Below, piece by piece: positions 1 to 10,366 of a stretch of 64,000 bases of DNA. The translations under genes were made by a program, and so were the position numbers. This DNA comes from Malachius bipustulatus. Lineage: Eukaryota > Arthropoda > Insecta > Coleoptera > Melyridae. Under the pieces are notes generated by a model that was not told the origin of the DNA, did not search any database, and saw only the letters and a list, made by a program, of their open reading frames with translations. The stretch covers positions 53,748,404 through 53,812,403 of the forward strand of contig OU342633.1 of the NCBI GenBank assembly GCA_910589415.1, written 5' to 3'. Position 1 is the first letter of the stretch. Every line of letters begins with the position of its first letter.

Positions 1-1384
1 TGGGAATGAGAGTCCCATCTCTGGGGTGCCATGATTCTTCCGCAGAGGCCTCTGCCTTGTTCTCATTCTTGTTCTTTTAATGTTACATTACGATACAAAG
101 GGAATCGCACTAGTGAATTTAGGAACGATGTTTATTTTATACATTAAATTTTAATGAGATTTTCTCTGTTTCGATACTGTGAATGGCGCTGTAAGGACAA
201 TCGTTCCGTTAGATCGTGCCAGGAGTTCGGTTTAAATTGTGTTTCGGATGGAATTTTTAACTTGACAGGAAAAGAATTGTCAGACTGCTTATTTAAATGC
301 TCTCTAAAAGGAAACGGTATTCGAAGGAAAATGGGGCTGAGTAAATTTTAAATCGACCGTATTCCTAAGATCTGCTTGTTTTGGATTCAAAGTATGCTGG
401 AACAATAAAAAAAAAAACGAAAAAAAATTTATACTTTCATTATTTTTTATAAATAATTATATTTTAGCATCATCGTTCAAATAATTCTTTAGGAGTGCTC
501 TATAAAATTTCATAATAACGTAACTCAGGGATAGACAACGTCATGAGAGGGTTATGCGTTTTCAAGTGTGTTGAAGACTCGCAATAATAAAACTTCAATT
601 TGCTCATCAGAATGTAATCCTTGTTCACAACAACACCCAGGGGTAAGATTATGTCTTTATAACGGAAGCAAAGTCCTTATTGTTCTCCAAAACTTCTATT
701 GATTATATTTAAATTTAAGTGTCACGACAAAGTGTGACGTGATTCATTTCAATTTCATGCATATTTGAATTAATACCCGAATAAACATTAGGAGAAAGTT
801 TCTTATTAAAATGAAACGTAAAATAAAATAAAAATTATAGGCTTCTGTAGCTCTGTATTATAGGCCTCACCAGCAAAAGGTCATCCTCATACAGGTGTCC
901 TTAAAAAAAGCTCTGCAGTACGTTGTGGGGAAGCATCATCGGAGGCCAGAAAAAACAATGAAAAAAATTCAAGTCGCCAATTGACTGCGATATGAAGAGG
1001 CAAAGTTAAGGACTCGACTTCTTTATTTTTTAGTACTGGTAAATGGGAATCATGTTATACAAATAATTAGGCGTTTTTAATTGTTATTTGATTAGAAAAT
1101 TGCTCAAACCTTTACATTTTCTTTTTAATTTTATTTCAAATATTATGATTTCCACAGAGTTTTTTCTTAACTTTTCAAATTCGATGACAGTTTTTCAGAA
1201 GCATCGTCAGAAAATTAATTTTTTTAACAAAGACCATGGGGGCAAAAATTTTCAAACCCGGTCCTGGATTTTTAATTAACTCAGAAGGCGGTTTTGATAA
1301 GTTTCCGGAATGCACCATCCCTAGTAAATTTCGACAAAATATCTTCAACCGTTTCATAAATAAGTATCGTCTATTAGTGTATTT
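1..1384. other. AT-rich stretch without a recognised gene
   Basis: Short open frames on both strands show no domain, no codon-like composition and no splice context that I recognise. The stretch holds A/T homopolymer runs only. It ends where the interspersed repeat (copy A) begins. Confidence 0.6.
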
Positions 1385-1522
1385 TTTATAAAAAAAAATA
1401 ACTATTGAGGACTCGATTGAGGACGACATCACTTTTCGAAAATCACCCAAACTCATCAAATGTCCACCGATCATGACCCCCAGATCACGAAAAAGTAGTT
1501 TTCCAAAATTCACCTGCCCACG

Positions 1523-1547
1523 ATATATATATATATATATATATATA
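1523..1547. repeat. (AT)n microsatellite at an insertion site
   Basis: About twelve AT dinucleotides directly precede the fold-back element. Copy B of the host repeat has only TATATT at the equivalent point. Confidence 0.9.
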
Positions 1548-2425
1548 CAGGGTTATTCACGGTATACGCCACTGAAGTTTATGGCCGTGTCTCTGGATTT
1601 TTGGATCTTTTTATTTTTGGAGTGGATAGAGACCGGCAGAGGTACGTTTTAAAATTATATTCATAATGTACAGGGTGTCCCAAAAGCATGAAACATATCA
1701 AAGTTATGTTTTTTTAAATGGAATGCTCCTATGTGATTGCATTTTTAGATTGCCTGGGAAGAAAAAATAAGATTGGCTTTTACAGTTGGTGTTTAAATTC
1801 AGAAGTTTTTGAGTTATAAACAAGTGAAAATCGTCATTTTTCAAATTCAAGGCCCTGTACAACGAAAACGGTTCAAGATAGAGAAAAATGGCTTAAATGT
1901 CCCTATTTTAACTTTTCATGTAGTATCCAATGATGTAGATAAAATGTTTATATAGGGTGATAAAAAATTTGAAAAATTCTGAGATTTCTCCACGCGTCGA
2001 CAAATAAAAAAATCAAAGAAAGTACAAATGTTTCTATACCATAGGATAGTACATGAAAAGTTAAAATAGGGACATGTAAGCCGTTTTTCTCTATCTTGAA
2101 CCGTTTTCGTTGTACAGGGCCTTGAACTTGAAAAATTACGATTTTCACTTGTTTATAACTCAAAAACTTCTGAATTTAAGCACCAACTGTAAAAGCCAAT
2201 CTTATTTTCTCTTCTTAGACAATCTAAAAATGCAATAACATAGGAGCATCCCATTTAAAAAAACATAACCTTGATATGTTTCATGCTTTTGGGACATCCT
2301 GTACATTATGAATATAATTTTAAAACGTACCTCTGCCGGGTCTCTATCCACTCCAAAAATAAAAAGATACTAAAATCCAGAGACACGGCCATAATCTTCC
2401 GTGGCGTATACCATGAATAACCCTG
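1548..2425. mobile_element. Concentric fold-back (palindromic) element, TA target duplication
   Basis: The first and last 120 or so bases are inverted copies beginning CAGGGTTATTCAYGGTATAC. They are flanked by TA at 1546-1547 and 2426-2427. Inside them, again next to a TA, sits a second inverted pair beginning CAGGGTGTCCCAAAAGC (1671-2301). Further in, a third pair has CCCTG-TA at 1853-1859 and TA-CAGGG at 2113-2119. The whole 878 bp can fold into one long hairpin. There is no transposase. TA duplication and CAGGG ends suggest mobilisation by a Tc1/mariner-type transposase (inference). Copy B of the surrounding repeat lacks the element, so it is an insertion. Confidence 0.85.
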
Positions 2426-4254
2426 TATATATATTTATTTCTCCAAAATCACGAAATTTCGATTTTAAAATCGAATTTAATAACGCTCCTGTAGCGTTAT
2501 CTTTCAAGATTAGTGAACGAAATTTCGCACTCTTATTAAACCTTAGGAACAATTTCGATTTTCATTAAAAAAAATTCCAAAAATCGCGTCACTTCTACAG
2601 GGTGTCCCTTCAAAATTCGGAGAATCCGGTTTTTGTCACCTCATTTCAGGTCGCAGTTTTCGATCTAGGAGACTGAAATTTTTGTGGAAGTAAGATATCT
2701 ACAAGGAGTGGTCTGGTATTGCACTTGAGCAAAATCGGCTAAGCCGTTTTAAAATGGCGGCCATTTGAATTTTTTGGAAAAAGGACTATTTTTTAAACCC
2801 CTGTATAAGATAGATAGAAAAAGAGTTTTATATCAAACTCACAAGATTGGAAGTAAATGACTTGAAATTTAATTTAATGTAATAAAATTTGCATTTTTTT
2901 AATTAATAAGCCAGTGGCGTGGGTAGGAAAAGGGTAAAAATGGCTAAATTTCTCCAACAATTTATGAGCACATTTTTGAAGTAATTAAACTGAAATTTTT
3001 ACAGTAGACAACTATACTAATAGACTTCAATCCTTGAGAATTTCAAAAAGTAAATAAGAAAAATGACGGAGATATTAGATTTTTTTTACATGCATGATGT
3101 TTATTTCTCTAAAATTTTAAAAACGCTCCTGTAGCTTCATCTTTCAAGATTAATGAACGAAATTTTTTACTCTTATAAACCTCAGGGCTGACGTTTAATT
3201 CTCGTAAAAAACATTTTCCTAGAGTTGCGTTACTTCTACAGGATGTCCCTCCGAATTAAAAAAAAAACCGTCCGTGAGGCATGGGTTCTGGTCTAAGTTT
3301 TCAATCTAGAGCGCTGAAATTTTTCTGGTAGTAATATAGCCTCAAGTAGTCGTCTGGTACTGTATTTAAGTAAAATAGGTAAAGACGTTCCAAAATGGCG
3401 GCCTTTTCAATTTTAGGAAAATTGCTAGATGATTTTGAACCCCTAAATGGGCAAGTTAGAAACAAAAACTTTTAAACGAAATTAACATGATTGAAATAAA
3501 CTTATTTGAAATTTGAGCTAATGCAATACAATTTGCATTATCTCTTAAGCCAGAGGCGTGGGTATGAAAAGGGTAAAAATGTCTACATTTCTATAAACAT
3601 TCATGAGCTTATTTTTTAAGGAATAAAACGGAAATTTTGATAGTAGACAACTATACTAATAGCATTTAACCTTCAAAAATTTCAAGAAGCAAAATTTAAA
3701 AATGGTGAAGATATTCGAATATTTTTACATGATGTTTATTCCTCTAAAATTTCAAACTTTCGGTTTTCAAAACTCTCCTTTCAGTTTTTTTCCGAATTTA
3801 TTAAAGGTAGTGTAAAAAATAGTATTTTTCAAGTAAGGTTAGCCAGTGGCGGGCATAGAAAAAGGGCCAAAATTGTTAAATTTTGCCAATTTTTTTGATT
3901 TTTAAATACAAAAATCCATTCTAAGGCACGTTTTCAAACGAAATGAAACGAAATTATCACAGAAAATTTTTCACAGTATTCAGAAAGCCAATAATTTAAA
4001 AAGCGGCAAAAATTTTCATAATTGAATCGCATAAAAATACACTATTTATGCGATTGATGCGCAAGAAGGTTTCAAAGTTTTGTACTTGGGACATAAAACA
4101 CCCTGTAACTTCGTAATCAATCACAATTTTTTTTTCTTTTGTGGTTTTCGATCCGCCTTGAAGTCCGCTTATCACCATTGGTCTATGTAAGGTCACTCAT
4201 GAATCACCCTGTATACTTTTGATTTATCAGTTTCAATATCATCAATTTGTAAGC

Positions 4255-4500
4255 CACATTTTTATGCTGATGATGACACTCAGTTCGCTACTCCTATTTC
4301 ATTAGAGGATTATTCTGATGTATTTTTGAAAGTACATAAATGCTACTTTACAGGAAATTACGGAATTGTCTGAATTGAATAACCTAAAATTAAATGTACC
4401 TATCTAAATCAAATGCTATTATTTTTGGAAGTGAAACTTTAAAATATAAAATCGGTACTGAAAATTTGAAATTATATATCGATAAAAATGTTTGGTTCTG
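4255..4500 (+). mobile_element. Non-LTR retrotransposon fragment (reverse transcriptase palm, YADD region)
   Basis: The forward strand encodes a FYADDDTQ motif at about 4258-4281, an aspartate-expanded form of the YADD polymerase motif. After a frame change it encodes ITELSELNNLKLNV, and after another change SKSNAIIFG. These are the blocks that normally follow YADD in jockey/CR1-type LINE reverse transcriptases. Two frameshifts and an internal stop show it is dead. Only about 80 codons remain, and no endonuclease or 3' tail is visible. The clade is uncertain between jockey and CR1. Confidence 0.75.
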
Positions 4501-5545
4501 GTGGAGAATACTTCACTCCGAATTTTAGGAAAATTTCTATATAGGAAGGAAGCTTACCTTAAAACAAGTCGATTTAAGCAAAAAAATTTGCGGACCCTTC
4601 GTACAATTTTGAAAAAAACGAATTTTTAACTCGATTTTTTCATTTCATCAACAGTTTTCTCGCTCCATTATTTCACGATTTTCTAGGCAAAATATAACGC
4701 TGCACTGTCAACACTCCTTAAATAAGTAACTAGAATACATTCCCTGAACTTGTTTTAACAGTTTCATTTCTTAAATGTGTAGGATAACTTCTAAAAATGG
4801 TTTTTAATTTTCGATGATAATTAATTAAACTGACATACCTTTAATGAGTTGAACAATTCACAACAAAGCCGTGAGGCAATAATCGAAATGTCAACAATGC
4901 CATTCATGGACACTTCAATAAAATATAATGTTTTGCGACGTTGTCACGTTGTTATGGTCAATAATATATTATTTTATAATTAAAAACTCATGTTTTATGA
5001 TGTGATTTTTTATAAGAGGAAATAAATCAAAATCAAAAATGTGTTTTATTTAGTTAATTATGAATTGGTACATTATCAGTCTGAAAATATTCAAACATAA
5101 CTTTAATAACCAGTCTTATGGCCCATTATCTATTTGACGGCCTCTGTGATATTATCCTTGCCCTCTCGCATGGACCATTTATAACTTTTGATGTATTTCT
5201 GAATAGAAATATTTGAAATTTTAAAATTAAAACAATAACCTTCGCAAATTATACCAAATATTTTTATTTCACAAGATGTTAGTAATAAATAATAGATATG
5301 ACAACGCTGCACAACATGATCATTCTCAGTTCTACGAATCTGTCAGTTTAGTGAATTTAATGGAAATTGAACTGTCATTTTTGGTAAATTTTATGATACT
5401 TTAAACTCATTTTTCTCAATATTTTATGTATATTCCGCAAATTTTTTTCAAGATATCGTCTATAATGGTCATAACTTAACGTTTTATGTAAAAATTTTCC
5501 CAAAATTCGGAGTGAGTTATACTCCACCATCCCCGTTACCCATTT
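4499..5545. repeat. Diverged inverted repeat pair
   Basis: The segment from about 4499 to 4640 (GGTGGAGAATACTTCACTCC, then AATTTGCGGA) recurs in inverse orientation at about 5400-5545 (CACTCCGAATTTTGGGAAAA read on the minus strand). The arms are clearly diverged. The 750 bp between them holds no gene I recognise. Confidence 0.5.
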
Positions 5546-5866
5546 ATTGATGTTCAATAGAGTCCACCGCATAACCACTGAACACAAAACACAACAATAA
5601 TGTACTATCCGGCCACGCACATTCTCCACTTCACGGGTTGATGAATTTATTAATAATTATTAAGGCAAGTAAGTCAAATTTCTCAGGTTTTGACACAAGT
5701 AACAGTCACACAGATCAAAACAAATTACAAGTCAAGGTCAAAATGTCAAGTGTGTCGTTAGTTCTTCATTCTTCCAGCAGGTGTTATTATTCCTTACTCG
5801 TAAAATCGATATTTTCTCGAGTTCCTTCGTCGTGATTCGCCCGTTTCTTTGGTAGCTACATTTATA

Positions 5867-6338
5867 CAGTGGCTCTCAAAAGTAACGGAGAAATTTATTT
5901 TCTCAGGTAAATTTTTACATGCAAAAAACTGTTTTTGCACTGCACTCAGTTCTTGGAATGCATTTTGGCTGCCTAGGGTGTATCCTATTATTGCGCAAGC
6001 CGAACCCACCGTGCTCTTCATTTTGATTTCACTAGATTAACACACTCATGGGATACTTTGATAAAAACTGTGCTGTGGATAGATACCTTGTACTGATGAG
6101 TCCCAAATAGGACGAAACACGTGTCTACAATTTCCAACTCTTGCTCACAGCACAACATCAATCAATGGCATGTTTTTTACAACATGTCATTAATTTCTTA
6201 GTCAAGGACACCTGTATAAAAAACACGTTTTGTCAATAGAACATAAATAAAATTTAAAAATTGACCTGCTTCAGATTTGTTAAATTCTTCAAATATTAAC
6301 TGATTAAATTAATTATCCGTTACTTTTGAGAGCCACTG
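5867..6338. mobile_element. Tc1-type MITE with CAGTGGCTCTCAAAAGTAAC ends
   Basis: Inverted ends CAGTGGCTCTCAAAAGTAAC and its complement are flanked by TA at 5865-5866 and 6339-6340, the classic Tc1/mariner arrangement. The element is 472 bp and has no transposase. Its interior carries the hammerhead ribozyme motif at 6069-6154, so the ribozyme would move with the element or was acquired by it. Confidence 0.8.
6069..6154 (+). ncRNA. Hammerhead ribozyme motif, type I, short stem III
   Basis: All invariant parts are present in order. CTGATGA lies at 6093-6099. Stem II is GTCC 6100-6103 with GGAC 6110-6113, closing a CAAATA loop. GAAA lies at 6114-6117. A self-complementary stem III, ACACGTGT, occupies 6117-6124, and the cleavage triplet GTC ends at 6125. 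Inner stem I pairs TTGTA 6088-6092 with TACAA 6126-6130. After asymmetric internal loops (10 and 15 nt) an outer stem I pairs nine bases, 6069-6077 with 6146-6154. The design with a tiny palindromic stem III resembles hammerheads known from schistosome satellites and Penelope-like elements, which usually cleave as dimers. Activity is inferred, not shown. Confidence 0.88.
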
Positions 6339-7038
6339 TATTAAATATACCAAACGAACGGGCCGAACACGACGAAGTGACGAACGAAGTCGAGAAAATA
6401 TCGATTTTACGAGAAGATGATAACACCTGATGGAATTGCTGGAAGCTGGAATAATAACTTGATTTCTATGTAGGTAGGTACCTACCTACTTGTATGTTGA
6501 TCTTATAGTTTTGATTTTTACTTGTTTAATAATTAATAAATTCGTTAACTGGTGAAGTGGAGAATGTGCGTGGCGGGTTAGATTAGTGCTGTATTTTGTG
6601 TTTTGAGTTAACCCCTCCAGTTGATCACGATAGACACGTCACACCTGAGGAGGCTGTTCATTTTTATTGAATGTAATTCGCATTCAAGTTTTATCAAATT
6701 TAAAATTATGAGACCCGATTTTTTGGTTGAAACTGATTGTAAGAGGCAATAGATTAGGTAGTTTATAATTTTATTGGCACTTCGTAGGATTAGCTACGAG
6801 GTTATACCTACCTTTTTTTTTAAATTTGATTTGAATAGTGATACTGCCCATTCAGGCTCGTTCTTAAGAATCGTTTAAAAGTACTTTTCTCTAAAATTTG
6901 TGATTGTGATCCTACTTCCCGACAACAACGAAGCAACATTGGGAGCTCTCAACGACGAGACCGAGGACGGGACCAACAACGACAAAAGGTGAGTGCCTCT
7001 TCAATGTGCGTTCGTTTTTTGGTATAGGTACAGCCTTA

Positions 7039-7789
7039 AGGTGGATCCACATCAATACAAATTTTCGTTGTGCGTTGTTTTTGACACAAATTTGCTCGTG
7101 TGCGGCGGAATATTCACATATGTGGACTGTGCGCCGCAAATAAATTCACGCAAACATTTTTGCAACGAACGACGCACACGATCCGATGAGCTGTCGGTTT
7201 TCAACCAACTTCAAAGGGATTTGCTCCGCACAGTGATATTGATGTGGACGTGAATCAGTGCTTGTGTAATTTTTTACTATATATTTTGGCTACTTTGTAA
7301 ATTTTACAGTCTTTTGCTTTTGATTTTCCTCTTTTGTCAATTGCTTTTCCTTATTTGTCAAATGCTTTTCCCATTTATCAAATATCAGTGCGTGATTTTT
7401 CAATTGAAATTCCTCTTCTGTCAAATAAGATTCCTTTTTTATCAAATTTATGCTTTTCCAGTATTTATTATACTGTCATTGCACGTAAATAGGAAAAGCA
7501 ATTGACATAAAGTGAAACTGATTTGACATAAAAGGAAATTGATTGATAAATCAATGACTACAATCGTTGATAGATAGAAAAATGAGAAAATCATTAGCGA
7601 ATGTTATTATTTCAAATACCGACGATCCGCATCCCACAAGTGGATTCGCGCGCACAACGAACAAGATATAAAAATTACGTGGTAAAATACTCGTACCTAT
7701 TTCATCAGATTTAAATTTATGGCGCAAATTTTTCGCTGGATTTCAACACACAACGCACAACGAAAATTTGTATTGATGTGGATCCACCT
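7039..7789. mobile_element. MITE with AGGTGGATCCACATCAATAC ends and TTA duplication
   Basis: Near-perfect inverted ends of about 35-40 bp (AGGTGGATCCACATCAATAC, then AAATTTTCGTTGTGCGTTG) are flanked by TTA at 7036-7038 and 7790-7792. A three-base TTA/TWA duplication is typical of PIF/Harbinger elements, so a Harbinger-type MITE is the likely class (inference). The interior has repeats of the CTTTTCCTNNTTTGTCAAAT type and no transposase. Confidence 0.75.
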
Positions 7790-7929
7790 TTAGGATCATA
7801 ATTTAATAAAAATTACAATTTTCTGGAATTACATAATAAATGCAGTCCACTAATTAACGTTTGTATAGACAACAATAATTATGATAATTGCACATGCAGA
7901 TCTTTATTCTACACGAGATTCTACATTGT
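7790..7929. other. Short AT-rich spacer
   Basis: No gene or repeat recognised between the MITE and the LINE fragment. Confidence 0.5.
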
Positions 7930-8647
7930 TCAAAAATAAGAAAACTTCTTTGTTCGTTTATCGGGTAGGCACCTATCGGCCACGTCCCATGGACGTGTAT
8001 TTCTGTCCGGTCTAGTTCTAAGTGGAATCAAGCGGGCCACGTCTTTTGAACACTTTCCATTAAAATATCTCTAAAACAGACTCAGGTCAGCTACTCTTCT
8101 TCGATGTTCGAGAGTGTCTAAATTTTTTGCCAAATCTGGGTCCCCAATCAGATGAATGGCTCTTTTCTGGATAGAGTCGAGTAGTCTCAGTCAATGTTTA
8201 GGAGCTGAGCTCCAAACATGTGAGCAGTACTCCAAGGATGGCCGAATTTGAGCCTTGTATAAGAGGAGAAGCTGTTGTGGTGTATAAAATTTCTTCGTGC
8301 GGAAGAGTGTTCCAAGTTTTTGAGAAACACTCTTCGCCAGACCTGCAACATGATCATGCCAAGACATGTTCGCCCCGAGACTCACTCCAAGAAAACGAAG
8401 AGATGACGCTGGGGTAAGGAAGTGTCCCGCCATCACCATATTTGGCTCAAAAGCGTTGACCTTTTTGGAGAAGATGACTGAACTTCTTGCTTCCTGCGAG
8501 TCTGAGCGTCGATGGCAGATGTTCGCGCATCTAAGGTATAAGAAGATATGAGTGTACTGTCATTGGCAAAACTGTACATTGGATTTTTTGTTGTTTCAAG
8601 CAAGTCGTTAATAAATATTAGAAAGAGAGACGGAGATAAAATGGATA
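7930..8647 (-). mobile_element. Jockey-like LINE fragment (C-terminal half of reverse transcriptase), minus strand
   Basis: Read on the minus strand, the stretch gives SILSPSLFLIFINDLLE, then SFANDSTL where the YADD catalytic motif should be (FAND, so the second aspartate is lost). After that come SLRFLGVSLGANMSWHDHV, LYKAQIRPSLEYCSHVW, and a frame-shifted IHLIGDPDLAKNLDTLEHRR. This is the standard order of the palm, thumb and C-terminal part of jockey-clade reverse transcriptases. Frame changes and the mutated catalytic motif make it a relic. It belongs to the same family as 53726-54402, with which it shares the stretch encoding LDARTSAIDA. About 100 bp present in that copy are missing here. 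The 5' part of the element is absent. Confidence 0.85.
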
Positions 8648-8780
8648 TCTTGTAGGTATATCTCGACGGATTCGAGATGGCCATAAAATAGAGCAGATTT
8701 TCTCTAATTTAACGGTCCCTGTATCTCTTAGCGTTTAGGAGATCCCAATGATGGGTATAGTACAAAAAATTCCCACCCTG
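8648..8780. mobile_element. Half of a fold-back element (right arm fragment)
   Basis: The stretch CGGATTCGAGATGGCCATAA, then TTTTCTCTAATTT and CCCTGTATCTCTTA, parallels the right arm of the element at 60354-61346. It includes both stacked CCCTG-TA ends (about 8712-8721 and 8776-8782). The left half is missing. Confidence 0.75.
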
Positions 8781-10035
8781 TATAACTTAATCAACATGCT
8801 ATATAATAGTAACATAAAAATAAGAGAATCGCTTGTTGTATCTACCTACCCGCTTCGTGACAATTGTAATGAATTGTCCGATAAATTTTCCGATCAAAGG
8901 TACCCATTTACGTTAAGTAAATTAAATTTAATTTTTAAAATTTTATATTTCTAAAAAAAAAACTCCCTGCAGACAAACCGGCGCTTACTTTAGAACGTTA
9001 GCTGAATTTTTAGGACGTTGTTTCAGTTCCTCCTTCTACAGCATGTCACAACAGACACAAATTCCGACAACGGACAATTTGTAATAAATTTCACATTGCA
9101 GAAGTGGTCAAAGTCGTAATCCCAGTTGGCGCTGCCTGGCCACCGCTATTGGTTGCCGCATTCCTCGGGGAACGAGAAGAATTCGTTACTTTTCTTGTAG
9201 CTTTACGTCCGCCCGTCTGTAATATTTTCCATAAATCATCGGTTGGACCTGACCTGCCAGGATGTGTAAGAAAGTTTAGACGAGCTTAACTGTTGCAGGA
9301 AGGGTCCCGACATATGAAAACATGAAATGAATTATTATTAGTTCGTTCCCTTAAGGGAATCGTTCCGATACGTTACTCTAATACAAATATAAGGATGATT
9401 GATTTAATCTGAAGGAAGTTAAATGGAAGGTGCAAAAGTAGTCAAAAAGTTGTTCAAAATTATATCTAGTTGTTGTAATAATCAGTAAATAAAATAAATG
9501 TATCAAGTATACCTACGTAAATCATGCAAGGAACCAATTATTGTTATACACGTCATCAGTGCCGTGTAGAAAGTACTAAGGTATACTTTTTTATCGTTTT
9601 TATTTATTTTAATTTACTTAAATATATTAAAATATACCTAATTACAAATTCATGGTACACTACGACGATTATAACATTCAAACGCATATTTCAGTCAATC
9701 CAGTTGGGGCGCAGAGTCCATAGTTTTCTCCTAAAACGCAGACAAAAATGTTTACAAGTAAAAAAATTGTCATATTTTCAATTTTGAATAATTATATCTC
9801 AAGAATCATGCATCCTCCATACATCAACCCTTCCTACAAGACTTCAAATACGACGCGGGGTCATGTGACGTGTTATTTTTAAGGAGAACATTTTTTGCCA
9901 ATCAGAACTTCCCAAAAGTTTCACCGGTGTATTCAGAAATTCAAAAAAGTTGTGGAGTGTAAAATTTTATGAAACTTTGATATTTCCTTGATAATTTAAA
10001 CTTTCATATTATGCCATAGCGTTTTAATTTTTTTT
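8781..10035. other. Intergenic stretch, nothing recognised
   Basis: About 1.2 kb without domain-like open frames. The stretch near 9100-9290 is less AT-rich but shows no similarity that I can name. Confidence 0.5.
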
Positions 10036-10366
10036 ATAAAAAAATACACTATTGAGGACGACATCACTTTTCGAAAATCACCCAAACTCATCAAATGTCC
10101 ACCGATCATGACCCCCAGATCACGAAAAGTGGTTTTCCAAAATCCACCTGCCTATATTTATTTCTCCAAAATCACGAAATTTCGATTTTAAAAACGCTCC
10201 TGTAGCGTTATCTTTCAAGATTAGTGAACGAAATTTTGCACTCTTATTAAACCTTAGGAACAATTTCGATTTTCATTAAAAAAAATTCCAAAAGTCGCGT
10301 CACTTCTACAGGGTGTCCCTTCAAAATTCGGAAAATCCGGTTTTTGTCACCTCATTTCAGGTCGCA

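Larger units (their letters stand above)
1385..4211. mobile_element. Interspersed repeat, copy A (interrupted by a fold-back element)
   Basis: About 1.8 kb of this stretch, excluding 1548-2425, matches 10036-14523 almost base for base over long blocks, for example the modules around GTAGCGTTATCTTTCAAG and AAAATGGCGGCC. It is built of diverged tandem modules of roughly 640 bp: CTACAGGRTGTCCCT occurs near 2596 and 3235, and GCCAGWGGCGTGGG recurs near 2911 and 3549, with a third version near 3842. The right end reads CACCCTG followed by TA at about 4211, the same kind of end as the fold-back elements, so I infer an old non-autonomous Tc1/mariner-type repeat. No open reading frame is retained. 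Confidence 0.75.
5577..6605. repeat. Large palindrome with a Tc1-type MITE at its centre
   Basis: The left arm (about 5577-5864) and right arm (about 6341-6605) are inverted copies with moderate divergence. They share GAAGTGGAGAATGTGCGTGG at the outer side and ATATCGATTTTACGAG plus a CGAACGAAGT-like block nearer the centre. The MITE 5867-6338 occupies the exact axis. No coding region is seen. Confidence 0.75.

Noticed and set aside
1948..2163. Open frames inside the palindromic elements as genes
   Set aside because: They lie in inverted-repeat arms, are mirrored on both strands and encode nothing recognisable.
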